Below are positions 1 to 11,927 of a DNA stretch of 64,000 bases, in pieces (position 1 is the first letter of the stretch; every line of letters begins with the position of its first letter). The DNA lies in contig JAHRBC010000002.1 of assembly GCA_022702545.1 (NCBI GenBank), positions 7,750,001-7,814,000 of the forward strand, in the 5' to 3' direction. Made by a program: the position numbers and the translations under genes. The notes under the pieces were generated by a model. It was not told where the DNA came from and ran no database searches. It saw only the letters and a program-made list of their open reading frames with translations. This DNA comes from Phycomyces nitens. Taxonomy: Eukaryota > Mucoromycota > Mucoromycetes > Mucorales > Phycomycetaceae.

Positions 1-1014
1 AATGAGGTAGAACTTTCCTACCCGGCTCTGCCCAACACGCTGTCCATTTCTAAACTTGACATAAGCAAAGAAAGCACCAACATGTCCAAACTCCCACTCA
101 ACACACTCTCGAACTTTTGACATGGCATTATTGATGAGGCGCTCCTCAGAAGTCATGTCAGGTCTTCTTCTGAATAGCTTGACCACCAATACATTTGCTC
201 TGTATGCCGGATCACCATAGATGGCATAATGGTGATCACCATTATCAGCATGACAGAGTTGCTGTTCCAGTTGAGCCATGATTCCACTGGTCTCAAGCAT
301 TCTCTGATCGTGCATTGATCCAGCAAACGGCCCAGACATGCTCACCGTGATTCCATCTGGAGTCACAATGGACTGGAACTTCAAACCATGTTCCCTCTTA
401 TGACCATTATAGTTGATCTCCTGGTCTTCCCCTGGTCTGCATACGGAATTTAGGGTTCCATCAATGAACCCAATAATGCCAGTATATGGCGACCCTTTTT
501 CAGCAATGGCATTGCTGAAGCGCCACAAGTTGAATGGATGCAAGTGATCCTTGGTAAAGTGTAGTCCCCTGGCATACTTGTCATGCAGAAGATCAACCAT
601 CGTGTTGAAAACCGTATATAAAGTACTGCGATTAACCTTGAAGAAGTGCTCAAGGTCAGCATACCGCCCAGGATATGACAATCGTCGAAGAGTGATTGCC
701 AATGCTGACAGTATATCCCAAGAGAATTGGTGGGTTGTATCTTGGTGTAATATGACAGTTGATGGCAGTCCCATGGCATTGACAATGTACTCCATCTGAG
801 AGTAGGTGAATTGAAAGAATTCAATACATGAAGCATCACCCAAAGCTTGGATCTCTGCACGTTGGTGAATACTTTGCTTGTTAAGTAGTGCATAATCTTC
901 TACAGCATCTTGGAACTTGCTATGAGGGATATCAGTCTCGGCAGAGTAGTTATCAAGACGTTCTGCATTAAGTTGGTAGATGGTATTGCGTAAGTTGCTT
1001 GTATATCCAAACAT
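1..1014 (-). CDS. DDE superfamily endonuclease (HARBI1-like), partial, runs off left edge
   Basis: An uninterrupted frame of 338 codons starts at the ATG at 1014-1012 (MFGYTSNLRN) and has no stop before position 1. It shows a helical N-terminal half, then a DDE nuclease core: GFIDGT (first Asp, about residue 185), GHKREHGLKFQ, SMHDQRML, GDPAY (second Asp, about residue 266) and VRECVEWEFGHV (Glu, about residue 308). This order is that of HARBI1/PIF-type transposases. It is a different subfamily from the Harbinger transposase at 20392-21762. The frame is intact as far as visible, so it could be active. It lies upstream of, and divergent from, the OTU gene. Whether it belongs to E1 or to a further nested element cannot be decided here. 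Confidence 0.8.
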   Translation of the reverse strand, partial: MFGYTSNLRNTIYQLNAERLDNYSAETDIPHSKFQDAVEDYALLNKQSIHQRAEIQALGDASCIEFFQFTYSQMEYIVNAMGLPSTVILHQDTTHQFSWDILSALAITLRRLSYPGRYADLEHFFKVNRSTLYTVFNTMVDLLHDKYARGLHFTKDHLHPFNLWRFSNAIAEKGSPYTGIIGFIDGTLNSVCRPGEDQEINYNGHKREHGLKFQSIVTPDGITVSMSGPFAGSMHDQRMLETSGIMAQLEQQLCHADNGDHHYAIYGDPAYRANVLVVKLFRRRPDMTSEERLINNAMSKVRECVEWEFGHVGAFFAYVKFRNGQRVGQSRVGKFYLI

Positions 1015-1375
1015 TTTTATATATAAAAGAAGTGTGAAAAGTGAAAGAGAAAGTAATAGAAAGCAAAAGAAACAAAGTAAATTATACTCTCAGATAATAT
1101 TGTTTAAATCGCAGTTATTTTATTCTCAAATATCATTGGCTAAATATTTTACTAAAAAGGATTACTAATATTTGTCAAGATCATATTTTATCCTACCAAA
1201 ATAAGAATTTTAAAAATTATGAATCCCCAAATGTCTCTATTAAAGGCTTAATTTTAATGACCCATAAATCATATTACATACTTTATTTGCGCTTCTATGA
1301 ATGCCTCCCAAGTGCCCGTAAAGAACTCTAAATTAATTGCTTCATGTGCTTGTCTTATTTTTACATAAATAATAG
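1015..1375. other. Divergent intergenic region
   Basis: AT-rich DNA between the minus-strand nuclease gene and the first recognisable exon of the OTU gene. It probably carries both promoters and the 5' exon of the OTU gene; an ATG at about 1298 is a candidate, but I could not join it in phase. Confidence 0.4.
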
Positions 1376-3001
1376 AATCTGTAGATAATTCTACTGCCAA
1401 CTCTGTTTTGGTTTCTGAGCCAACTTCCTCTGTTCAGAACGACGATAATGACTATTCTTGTAGTAAGAAAAGAGTTTTTTTTTTAATTAGATAAATGCTA
1501 AACACATTATGATTATCTGTTTATGTTTATTAGGTGAAGATTTCGAGGTGGATGAAGACGCCGAAGATTGCGATGATGATGAAACTGATCCTACGAGTGC
1601 TTTGTTGAAAGATGAAAAAGATGCTGATCAATTTGATGAAAGTCAGCGTACAAAATTATATTGGTCATTTCTTGAAACTCTTGTTCTTGGTCTAATGACT
1701 CGTGTTTTTTATATAAAATTTAGATCTGAAAAAAGCCTGTTCATCCAACAAAGAGGTCTTACTAGCACGTGTAGAACAACTTCTTCATGGGATATACAAC
1801 ACGATCACTTTATACAGTACCCAGCAAGAGATTTCCGATGCAATCAAAATTTTGGAGAAAACAGAGGCAGCAATTCTTAAGCCAGCTATAAATATGGATC
1901 TCTTGATGCCTCCTTCGACCAACACCAATCGCAAAGGCAGAAAGTCAAAGAGAGGGGTTAAGAGTGGAACAGGACGGCTGAGAATCCTCCAAGAGCTATT
2001 CGATGAAAGCCAAAAAAAAGAAATCAAAAAAAAAGAAATCAAAAAAAAAGAAAAAATCAAAAAAGAAAAAGAGGAGCTTAACAAGAAGAAAAGACAGTTG
2101 GAGATTGAAGAAAGACATGTCAACCTCAAACAAAAAAAAAGAAAGTTGACATTGCTTGTATGTGCTGTTGATGGTAGCTTCTCTTATCCAGACAAAAGCA
2201 CCATTGAAGCCAAAAAGGATATACTAAGCGCTGCAGGAGATTTATCTCATTGCTCCTCTGCATATGATAGGTATGTATAGACTAAAAACAGTGCTTATAA
2301 ACAACTAAATATTGGGCCTATTTTCACTTAGTTTACAAACATATCGCAATGCAAAGAAAGATGCTCCTTTCCAATGGATACACACACAGTCAACTAGAAA
2401 TGCAATTGCTGCCATTCATAGTGTTGGTGCTGATGGTAACTGTGGCTTTCAAGCTGTCAGTTTTGGTGTACACAAGGACCAATGCAAATGGATAGATGTA
2501 AAAGGTGATATGCTAAAGATGTATATGAGATACAAAGACACTCTATACAAAGCAATTGGCACAGATGCTGTAGTCCAGTATGAAGAGGAGAGAATGATCA
2601 ACAGACTACAATCCAGCAAATCGCCTTGTTTGGGACAAACAGATCTATCCTTGTGGTTCAGCACCTTTATCTGCCCTCAAATTGTTGCTGACACATACCA
2701 AAGACCTGTTATCATCTACACGTACTCTGAACATTCTGTCAGAACCACAGGCAAACTGAATGCATACCATGAATCTCAGGTTTATTGGCCACTCATCCAC
2801 ATGGAATTAACATCTGCAGACAATCCAATCACACTCCTTCTTTCGTTTTCACACTTTTACTATGTTGAATTTCAGCGTACTCCTACAGGCCGAATGAAGA
2901 AATTCGATAAGCCAACTCTCAACTTTGACCATGTTCAAATTAGAGAGGCATTCCCTCAGACATGCAACAGTGTCGACTACTCGGTCCTTTTTAAGAGTTA
3001 A
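1376..3001 (+). CDS. OTU-domain cysteine protease-like protein of element E1 (multi-exon, 5' exon unresolved)
   Basis: Exons 1376-1462, 1534-1689, 1724-2270 and 2332-3001 join in one frame across three GT-AG introns, one of them only 34 nt (1690-1723), giving about 486 codons. The order is an acidic N-terminal stretch (EDFEVDEDAEDCDDDETD), a Lys/Glu-rich coiled region with KKKEIKKKE repeats (about 1990-2140), then an OTU domain. That domain has GADGNCGFQAV (catalytic Asp and Cys, about 2430-2460) and a downstream SHFYYVEF supplying the His (about 2853-2876). OTU proteins cleave ubiquitin or related isopeptide bonds. OTU domains are also known in some DNA transposon proteins, especially Mutator-like ones, which fits this location. 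No transposase core is fused to it here. The 5' exon and start are not resolved. The frame is intact. Confidence 0.65.
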
Positions 3002-3227
3002 AAAAAATATATTATATCAATTACAGTACTAAAATTCACTTTTACAAAGAAAAGTCTACATTAGTTTTTTTTGATATCCTTGTGGTGGGAGTGTATTGAG
3101 GGAGTGTATTAAGAACTAATTACAATCCTCACAAAAAGCCTACATCAGACTTTTTTGGTTTTTTGATGGGCGGAGTGTAATAAGAGAGTGTATCAAGAAT
3201 CTCCCTATTTTTATTATGTTATAGCAG

Positions 3228-3448
3228 GAAAGAGCAAGCAGTTCTTTTCTTTTGGAAGATGAGGTATTTCAAATGGATGACAAGGCTGAATCCCCAATCA
3301 TGACAGGTGTACTATAAGTTAGAGCTTTTTTGTTGCTCATCTATTCTCAATTTAATATTAATATAATATTTCTACTGTTTGATATAGGTTTACACCACTA
3401 GGAATGAGCAATGAGCCTTCATCTAAGAGAAACAGACTAAGTCTTTAA
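3228..3448 (+). pseudogene. Two 3'-terminal exons of an unidentified E-family gene
   Basis: Exon 3228-3306 (ERASSSFLLEDEVF...) joins through a GT-AG intron (3307-3401) to 3402-3448, ending MSNEPSSKRNRLSL and a stop. The same exons occur inverted in E2, split by Plavaka C: one side is at 35255-35430 and the other ends at 27079. In E2 an upstream exon is also present (35499-35654), spliced by a GC-AG type donor. In E1 that upstream exon is replaced by unrelated sequence after the OTU gene, so this is probably the tail of a gene whose body was lost. I do not recognise the product. Confidence 0.4.
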
Positions 3449-4124
3449 TATTCTTTAGGCTGCTCTTATTGGTTCTCTCATATTTTTAGTATATGTTTTA
3501 GTGCACTTTTTCTTTTCCTCTTTTCCTTTAGCTGTTTTATCTTTGCTTTGGTCCTCTCCCTTGAAATAAAATCGAATAACTCTCCATCACGTAAGATTGC
3601 CACCTTAATAAATGCCCGATTGGCATCTTGTATACCACATCTTCAACTCTGTTGTTTTTAATCTAGGAATGAAACACACATCTCGCCCTTTTTCAAGTAC
3701 CAAAAAAAATGAAATTTTTTTATAGCTGTATTATGCCGAGGTTAGTTTATATTTCTTTTCTTTTCTTTGCTCTACTTTTTTGAAGTAAAACTAAATGACC
3801 CTCCCTTATGTAAGGTTGTCAATGACATAAACATCCAATTGGAATCTTGTATACCACATCTTCAGCTCTGCTATCTTTAATCAAGGAATGAAACACTCAT
3901 CTCATAATTTTTCAGACACTAAAAAAAGGTGAAAACTTTTTACAGCTATATTACACTAAAGTTTGTCGTTCCCCACCTCCCCACCTGGGAATCTCTGTAG
4001 AATATGCATATTGTTTTCTTAATGATGTACTCATTCTGCTAATTACCATTATATTCGAATTAGTTTTAAATCTTATAAGCTGACTTTACAGCAATATATT
4101 TTCTATGGTAAGAATATTATAATA
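3449..4124. other. Non-coding 3' part of E1 with an internal duplication
   Basis: No gene. Two similar blocks (about 3580-3750 and 3790-3960) both contain a 'taccacatcttca..tctg' stretch followed by 'ggaatgaaaca', so the region arose by an approximate 200-bp tandem duplication. The same two blocks are present inverted in E2 (26500-26960). The last three bases, ATA, are the target duplicated by Plavaka A. Confidence 0.55.
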
Positions 4125-4364
4125 CACTGCAAAAATCAATTTAAATCATAATTTAATAGTTATCTGGAATTATCAATAATATGAGTAAAAATATTTATAA
4201 CTCAGGCAAAATCTTGCATTAACAATAGAGATTGATTTGAATGTTTTTATTGGCTGAATGATATTCAATCATTTGATTTAATATTCTCAAGTAAAAAAGT
4301 ATTTTTTAACTATTAGTACTGGATACTTTGTACTCCTTCTTTACTATACTAAGTAACAAGAAAA

Positions 4365-7300
4365 ATGTCTTCCATTCATAATTCCAATGAAGTGCAATGC
4401 AGATGCTCGAAATGCTCTCGCAATCATTCTGGTTTCACAATGATGAGCAAAAGAACTGCAGCTCGCCATGTCCAAAGCGATGAGGACAAATTGTTTAACA
4501 GTCAGATTAATAGTAAATAAGCTACAGAAATATAGACCTTAATAATAATAATATATAATCCAAACCAAATAGCATATTCAAGCCAAGTAAACACCATCAA
4601 TAATACTATGGAAATAGACCAGGCTGATGAGGGTTTTGAGTGTAATTTTATTTTATTTACCAAAGGGGTATTCAACCGTATTTAAATTGTGTATCCATAG
4701 ACAATATTTCTTCTCCTGGTACACCTTTACCAATTGAGACTATAGAGTTTCTCTTACCTCTTTCAGTGGAAGAGTCTATTTTTGGAACAGGTGAAGAATA
4801 TATTGATGCTTTCTCTGACTCTGAAGACTATGAGAAGAGTGATGACGATGAAGAGCAGGACCAGGATGAAGAAACAGGTGCAAAATAAAAAAGGATAATG
4901 TTATTACTAAAAGCAATATATTAACATGCGGCTCAATCAAACTATAGATAATTTACCAAACCTCCCTCAAGATCTATGGCACCGACTGATAACAGTGTTC
5001 ATTGTCATGTTTATATCTTGTTTTGTTGTTGATGAAGGCAGCGTCATTTTGATTACCTTTATCAATTTGGTTCTTGAGCACTATGACGAGGAATTTCGTC
5101 TTCCTACTAGTATTCCTGGCTTGAAGAAAATGAGTGGATTCAGCGACTTGACAAGTGGCGTGTCAAAATATGTAGCATGTGGAAATTGTCATAGTATCTT
5201 CAGTGATGTTAATGGAGCTCCTAGTACATGCGACTTCAAGAAACTTGGAAGCAATAGAGAGTGTGGAAATGCATTGTACAAAATCAGCAACAGTAAAACT
5301 CTGAGACCAAACCGCACATATGTATATAACTCCCTCAAAACAGCTTTGAAAAAATTGTTCCAGCGCCCTACGTTTGAGAATCAAATCAACAAGTGGAACC
5401 GTGGACCAAAGATTGCTGGAATAATGTTTGACGTATACAATGGAAGAATGTGGAAGGAGTTCGTGGATGAAGCTGGTTTACAATTTGTTGCCAAGGAAAG
5501 GTCATTGCTGCTCACTCTCAACATCGATTGGTTTCAACCCTTTGATGGGGTGACATATTCCTGTGGAGCAATATACCTGACGATCAACAACCTCCCAAGA
5601 GAAGAGCGAAATAAGGCAGAGAATGTCATACTTGTGGGTCTGATGCCTGGACCAAAAGAAGCCAGCACTTCAGAGATAAATAATTATCTTTGGCCTCTTG
5701 TTGACGAGCTTAAAGAATTGTACACAGGCATCTATATCAACACCCACACCTGCTCCAAGACTCTGGTCCGTGCTGCTCTGCTAATGGTTGCATGTGATAT
5801 ACCTGCTGCAAGAAAAACTTGTGGATTCACTTCGCACAACAGTACAAATGCATGCCATAAGTGTAATCACCACTTCTATCGGTTTGAAGGTACCAGCATC
5901 GTTGATTATTCTGGCTTCAAGTTTTCTGAATGGACAGGCAGAACCAAAGAAGAAAATCTGAAGCATGCTATTATGTGGAAGAATGCAGCAACTAATTTGG
6001 AGAGAAAAAGATTGGAGGTTGAAAACGGGGTTTGCTGGTCAGAGCTTCATCGACTAGGATACTTTGAGCCCGTACGATCAACCATAATTGATCCAATGCA
6101 CAACCTTTTCCTGGGAACTGCAAAGAGAATGGTTGAAAAATGGTTATTCGACAATCTTCTCAATGACCATGATCTTGTAGAAATGCAAAACGGAGCAAAT
6201 ACCATGACTCTGCCACCAGACTATACCACATTGACTACGAAGATTGGAAAGGGATTTCCTTTCATGAAAGCTGATGAATGGAAATCCTGGTGCTTGATAT
6301 ATTCTCCTGTCGTGCTTAAGTCCAGATTACGCAATGATCTTTTTGTCAACTAGATCCATTTTGTTGATGCATGCCAATTGTTGACAAAGCCAAGTATCAC
6401 CGATGAAGAGTTAAGCCAAGCTCACAACAGTCTAGAGAAATTCTGCATTAGATGTGAGAAATTGTATGAACCTGATCTTCTATCACCCAATATGCACCTT
6501 CACCTTCACCTGAAAGAAACGATCCAAGATTTTGGCCCAATATACGGATACTGGCTTTTTAGCTTCGAACGATACAATGGCCTAATCAAAGGTTTCCACA
6601 TGAACAAGAAGAATGGCTTTGAAAAAACCTATATGGATAAATTCATTGAAAATGCATCAAAGGGCGATTTTTACAGATCACACCTCACCAACCCATCTCA
6701 CCTCTCCCTCTTCCAAAAACTGTCTACCAGTATAACAGAAACCTATGCCACAATCCCTGCCCAAAACAATATGATCACCATATTTCACTTGCCTACGTTT
6801 GTTGACTCTGCAACGGAAACTGAAATATCCATATTGGGAAATGAGTCTCTTCCACCATCAGCCTTGCCATTAAAACTCCAAGAGCCAACAACAATGAGAA
6901 CGGCCGAGTACAATTGCCTTCTCAAGTTCTATCGCATTGAGTACCAAGACAATCTCTTGCAAAGTGCCAAAGGTGTGGTCCAGAGCTCAAATTTTGTAAA
7001 TGACCGAATCCAGAAGATTCCATACATTAATCTTCTTGGCCAAGTCTACAAAAGTGGTGAAGGGTCAAACACAAGAGGGTCATATATCCAGGCTATATAT
7101 ATCGAGAAAAATAGTGAGTCAAGCTATACCTATGCTGGCTATATCAAGTATCTTTTTGCCCAAAACCCACCCATGACAATTTTATGACAAGGCTCAATCC
7201 TCAGCATGTCTTTGCTTTTGTTGAATGGTACGAAGTTCTTTAACATCAGCCAAGAATAGACCAAGGAATTGATATGTATAAGCCAGCCTTTCAGAAATAT

Positions 7301-7423
7301 GACTATGACAACATTCTACCAGTTCATCGAATTCTATCCCCAATTGCAATCGGCAATCAAGCTTCTGGCCGTGGTGTAGCCAAAGTCATTGTTATTCCAT
7401 TGCCTAGAAAAATTTATGCTTAA
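4365..7423 (+). pseudogene. tnp2/Plavaka transposase of element A, inactivated
   Basis: Exon 1 (4365-4512) encodes the Cys/His motif (CRCSKC...GFTMMS...RH). Exons 4588-4641 and 4701-4877 are acidic linkers, and the main exon begins near 4926. The tnp2 core shows NIDWFQPFDG (first Asp), GLMPGPKEA, VACDIPAARKTCGF (second Asp) and DPMHNLFLGTAKRM. The C-terminal domain has INLLGQVYKS and, in a shifted frame, HVFAFVEWY and LPVHRIL, ending IPLPRKIYA. Damage: a TAG at 6351-6353 where relatives have Trp (NWISFV in C), a frameshift near 7180, and a stop near 7240. The acceptor of the main exon is uncertain. All catalytic-type acidic residues remain, so the loss looks recent. Confidence 0.85.
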
Positions 7424-7522
7424 TCTTCTTATTATTATTTTTGACTTTCTTACATAAAATATGCAATATATATATGCCAAAATCAATATAGATGAAGGAG
7501 TGAAAAAGAGATGCTTGTTGAT

Positions 7523-8754
7523 TTATTCACGTTTTGACCATGCGGGAATTTTGGCTACTAAGCCGCGAGAAATTGTCTTTTGCATGACTACGTAATGACG
7601 AGTCTTCAATTGACTGGCTTTCTTTCCTAGATCTTTTTTGGCAAGCATGTCCAAAAAGTCAAACAGCTCATTCAGCTATACAGATATATTTTATCATTAG
7701 ACATAAAATATAAGAAATATCAATCTGCCTGTGTTTTACCTCATCACTCCTCCAGTTCGGACGAAGTACTCTCATAGTGATCTCCGTGTCTGTTTCATCA
7801 TCTGACATTACATCTCTATGAAAGACGCCACTGGCATCCCTGTTGAATCTTCTTTCAACAGCTTCCTTGTGCTTTACAAAGGTTCTCTTTCGTCTCTTGA
7901 AAAGCTAAAGTGAAACAAAGCATAATATATAAATATTTGCGTATTTTATTTAATATTCACTTACTTCAGTTTTTCGGTTGCCTCTTCGGTTTGCTGTCTT
8001 TTTTGCTTCTCTAAGCTCTGGCACAAGCTTGCTATCAGCCAAACGGTTATAATAATTATTTATAATTATTGTGCCCAGTTCTTTTCCTGTTACTGATGTT
8101 GATTCAGGCTGTTCACGGGCATATATGATCAGAGCATTTGCTAGATTCTGATTGACATCATCAGCCAATCCAACACTGACATCCCAAGTTGGCTTCTCTT
8201 CATTATCCTTGATCAAACTGGGATCGTCTGATTTAAGATGAAAGTTTTTCAAGTAATCTCGAATAACTTTCTGAAAGTATATATTAATAATATATTTTGA
8301 TATTACTGTTTCATTTAGAACTTACAGATAACTTTGGATATCTTGTTGCACTGACGATATCCTGAAGGCTAACTTGTGAGTTAGAGACAGAAAGAATATC
8401 TTCAGGTTGGATGATATTCACAATCTCATCATTTTCTACCACGGGCATTTGGACTGATACTTGGTCTCTGGCTTGGCAAGCAACAAGACCATTGAGAGAC
8501 AACATCATTTGCCTTTCGTTATCATACACCGCGCCAACTTGTGTTGATACACCAGTTAACTTTTTATCAACAGTGGATAAAAGGCCAACCATAGTGTTAT
8601 ATTCACTCCTGGGAATTGTTACATCGTCAGATCTAGAAGCAAGCAATGGGCGAGGGGTACCAACACGACCAGTGTTCACTGTGGTAAGTAGTGATCTGGA
8701 TGATGCGGCTCTTGCAGACATGTTCTTCTTTTCCTTGTTTAATTGTTGGCTCAT
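7523..8754 (-). CDS. Conserved Plavaka accessory protein, element A (intact, 350 aa, four exons)
   Basis: Exons (transcript order) are 8754-8326, 8270-7965, 7904-7740 and 7675-7523, of 429, 306, 165 and 153 nt. All GT-AG introns are phase 0 and the sum is 351 codons with no internal stop. The product has a low-complexity Ser/Arg N-terminus and a helical segment. The exon-2 domain contains NEEKPTWDVSVGLADD and ends KKTANRRGNRKTE. Then come LFKRRK, an acidic VMSDDETDTE, PNWRSDE at the exon 3/4 boundary, and a C-terminal IPAWSKRE. The same layout occurs in B and C. It converges on the transposase gene with about 100 bp between the stops. I do not recognise a named family. By analogy with TnpA of En/Spm it may be a subterminal-repeat binding or regulatory protein, which is inference only. 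Confidence 0.8.
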
Positions 8755-9431
8755 GATTTACAGATTCTGGTATTTATTCAATTGTAAGTATATGTCTGAT
8801 AGTCATCTCTCTATAAAATATAGCTGTTCAAGTATCAACATACATTTTACTATTTAGTGTTAAGGTCTGCTTGAAAAAAATCTTTGGGTATTTTGATTAT
8901 AAATATAAAAATGAATTGTTATTCTTATGACATATCAATCAAGCAGAGGATCTATCTGTGTTCCAGTCGGTACTTGCCCGATATCAAGAAATGTTGTCTA
9001 TCTTAATATTTATAAGATCTAGATTTGACAATGATATATATATATAATTATTATTTAATATTTTCAGATCTTTAGTTTGATTAATTACTTGAATATTCAT
9101 TCTAATCATATAACTAAATATTCATTTGTTTTATAAAATAATATCTTTTATGAGTATGCCTATTTCTATTGTTTTTATATTTTTATTTCCTAAACCATTC
9201 ATGTAGCACTGAGAGTACAACGAATATTACAGACTGGGTTTGCGCACAGTGTGTTAATCGCCTTTTTTGCATACTTGGTATTCACAACAAACATATTTTT
9301 ATTTTTTTATTTTCAAAAAAAAAATACGTAATCATCTCTCAGATTCTACGGCTATTTCAAGGATTGTTTTTTATTCATCCATTTTTTTTCTTTCTCTACT
9401 TTTTATTATCATCCAAGTACTTCTTCTAAAG
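8755..9431. other. Region between accessory gene and candidate micro-exon gene, element A
   Basis: AT-rich, with no long reading frame. It probably holds the divergent promoter of the two genes. Two further exon-like blocks bounded by AG and GT occur at about 9207-9279 and 9345 onward, and would be the 5' exons of the micro-exon gene. Their splice sites are imperfect. Confidence 0.35.
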
Positions 9432-9976
9432 CGCGGTTTGCCATATATACTCCTGGCAAACAAAATCAAAATTATTCTGGTATACAAAGATAAGTACTAT
9501 GTTCTTTATTACATTCGATTATTATTCTTACTGATACATATTCTATTAGAAAAGTTATGTATCTATATAGCCGCCCTCCAGAAATTCATACCTCTAGTAA
9601 GTATATATATTTGAAAAATATTTTTTAATATTCTTACTCATTGCTATCTCTACTTAGTATTCTATTTCAAAAGTTTGTCTTTGCCTTTATTAAATCAAAG
9701 TGTTCAACATTTCCAAGGACTATATATAATAAGTAAGCTGGTATAAATATTTAATAATTTTTCTCATAATATTCTCTAGCTCTAAAAAGATATCAAGCAA
9801 ATCAAGGAAGCAAGGTATTATATAATTTGATTAATAGTATCAAAATCAATCATATTAATAGCATTTGCTATTTATTATAGAATATATCCATAAAGCAAGT
9901 ATCTACATCTCTCTCATACAATCAAGAATTATATATATATATTAGAATAAATATTATAGAGCAATTATTATTATGA
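9432..9976 (+). CDS. Candidate third gene of Plavaka A, built of micro-exons (3' part)
   Basis: Five exons, 9432-9493, 9550-9596, 9658-9732, 9780-9814 and 9881-9976 (62, 47, 75, 35 and 96 nt), join in one open frame of 104 residues across four GT-AG introns and end at a TGA. Readable landmarks are LPYILLANKIKIILVYKD in the first exon and QHFQGLYI in the third. The first resembles LPFLFMPLASSIIRNCNNK of the equivalent exon in B, and FQGLYI resembles FQRLYL in C. It lies distal to the accessory gene on the opposite strand. 5' exons are not resolved. No function is suggested by the residues, which are hydrophobic and basic. Confidence rests on recurrence of layout, not on family recognition. Confidence 0.4.
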
Positions 9977-10443
9977 GTGATTCTTTTTTATTCAAAATAA
10001 AAATAAAAATAAAAATAAAAATATATTCCTACAAACCAATTTCCAATTGAGAATATTATTTTTAGAATTAATACCAAAAAGAACAGCTTTTCCGAAGCAA
10101 TTGACCGAATCATTGTCATCAAAAAAATGCAAAACACTGCTGTTATTACGTGCCTAGATATATGTTCTTCTCAGACAGGTGTTCTCAAACAGTGCATGTT
10201 TTTATTCTTAATTTGTAATAGTATGTATGTTTGCTTTTGGAATAGAGTTTATACACAATCTTTATAACTAAGCTCACACTGAATTTTCAAATCTGACATG
10301 TTAATATATAATATCTGGTCAGTTATTCTTTAACATACTGACTGGGTATTTATTAAAATTTATCTATCAGATATTAAATTAATATATAAAATTACAATTA
10401 TAAACTTTTAATATTGTAATGATTTAGATTATTTTTTGCAGTG
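9977..10443. other. Right subterminal region of Plavaka A
   Basis: Very AT-rich non-coding DNA ending in the terminal inverted repeat ATTTTTTGCAGTG. It includes a short (aaaat)n-like run near 10000-10020. Confidence 0.5.
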
Positions 10444-10796
10444 ATATGTTTACACTCTTTAATTAATCATATTGCGCATTCTCTATTCTCCTTCTACTGC
10501 ATCTAGTATTTACATCTGTACATTTCATATAGTGGCATTAATTCAAGAGATGCTTGGTATACCAATTAACAAGCACAATATATACTGGTATGCTATCCAA
10601 AACAATATGCTCGGTTTATTTGATCGCTTCATTCTCTGACCACGATATCTTTATAGCAATTGATGAAGACCAAAGGCCTTCCAAGTCATAACAACATGTT
10701 GTTGGCATCGTGTATAGATTGAGTAAAAGGTTTGTACCATATATGTTTTATAATATTAAATAGTATTTGCTTTTGGTATGTTTCTATATTATTATT
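10444..10796. other. Non-coding part of E1 between Plavaka A and the Harbinger insertion
   Basis: No gene. The same sequence lies inverted in E2 at about 26010-26365, uninterrupted on both sides, and so provides the empty-site reference for both insertions. Confidence 0.65.
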
Positions 10797-11016
10797 AGGG
10801 GTATTCAGACGTAAAAGTTGAAAACTAAAATCAAAATTGCTATAGCCAATCACATTGATTTACATCTGAATACCCCGGTTAAGAACAAATTCAAATTTTG
10901 GAAAGTCTTCGCTGTCTGAATATACATTTAATGTGCGCTCTTATTAGATGTGACGTAAATACTGATTATCATTTGCATTATTTGTTTCTTTCTTTCTGAC
11001 AATTTTTATACTCAAA

Positions 11017-11927
11017 ATGAACAACACCAACAACACCAACAGCCCCAACATCAGTTTTGGTGTCTTTCACCCAAAGGCAGTTATACAGTACTCCCCTTGG
11101 ATTAAAGAATATGGTGGACGAGATGGATTGACTCCCATTGGAAGATTACTCCATTTCTTGCTAAAAGATGGAGGCGATAACTTGGAGAAGTACCTTGGTG
11201 GCTGCAAGAATAGAGTTACATTTAAGACTTCTAAGGCTGCAATCATCAACCAATGCCATCAGTATTTCTTGGAACAAGGTGTTGAGAGACTATCTACCCA
11301 GATCAAAGCAAGATTAGGAACATTGATCATGAAGCAGTATTGTGAGGCTTATCATGTGTGGGCACAAAGTGGAGAAGGGGCTCTTGGAGAAGGATCTTCT
11401 AAAACTGGAAGACAAGAGTTTGAGAGTAAGTTGAAGTAAATATGAAAAATCTGGAATAACTATTAAATATATTATATATTTTAGAGCATCTCAATAGTCT
11501 TTGCCCTGAATTCTTTTGGTTGAAAGAGATTATGGGATCGAGAAAGACAGCATCTCCTGGAGTGAGAAACAGCGATGATCCTGTGGCTGTTCCTGAAGAG
11601 GTTGAGGTGGATAAAGATGAGGAGAATGAGGAGAATGTTGCTGAGTCTTCTGACTCCAACACTGGCATGAGCAAGAGACAATCAGAGGGCAAGAAGAGAG
11701 AATTTGCCATATCAAAATTTACTGAAGAGATCAGGGAAAGATTGAAAAACAGCATTGCAGCCTTTGGAGATGCTGTAAGAAACTACCAAGAAGAGAAGCT
11801 TGTTGTTGAACAGCACATCAAAGAGAAGAAGGTAGCTCTCAAAGAGCAGCATCGGGAGAAAAAAAGGGCTTCCAAGGAACAGCACAGAGAGAAGAAGAGG
11901 CACTGGAAAAATGGGCTGGATTACTAG
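11017..11927 (+). CDS. Myb/SANT-like DNA-binding accessory protein of the Harbinger element
   Basis: Exons 11017-11425 and 11485-11927 join through a GT-AG intron to give 283 residues without internal stops. Residues about 60-120 (FKTSKAAIINQCHQYF, then QIKARLGTLIMKQYCEA and YHVWAQSGEG) have the spacing of fungal Myb/SANT-like domains. The second half is an acidic linker (VDKDEENEENV) followed by a strongly basic coiled coil with repeated KEQHREKKR units near 11840-11905. PIF/Harbinger transposases need a separate Myb-like partner for DNA binding and nuclear entry, and this is the obvious candidate here. The start codon follows a poly-Asn/Thr leader (MNNTNNTNSPN). The frame is intact although its transposase partner carries a stop. 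Confidence 0.75.

Larger units (their letters stand above)
4125..10443 (+). mobile_element. Plavaka-type element A (complete, inside E1)
   Basis: It starts CACTGCAAAAATCAATTT at 4125 and ends in the inverted complement ATTTTTTGCAGTG at 10443. The flanks are ATA at 4122-4124 and at 10444-10446. The empty site is preserved in E2 near 26370, where the two flanks are contiguous with a single ATA, which proves the boundaries. At 6319 bp it carries a transposase gene (4365-7423, plus), a convergent accessory gene (7523-8754, minus) and a candidate micro-exon gene (9432-9976, plus). The CACT(A/G)CAAAAA termini and 3-bp TSD place it with elements C and D in the CACTA/Plavaka group. Confidence 0.9.

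Noticed and set aside
9169..9614. Phe/Leu-rich frames suggesting membrane proteins in Plavaka A
   Set aside because: They read through pyrimidine-rich introns of the micro-exon region; the hydrophobic runs come from poly-T tracts.
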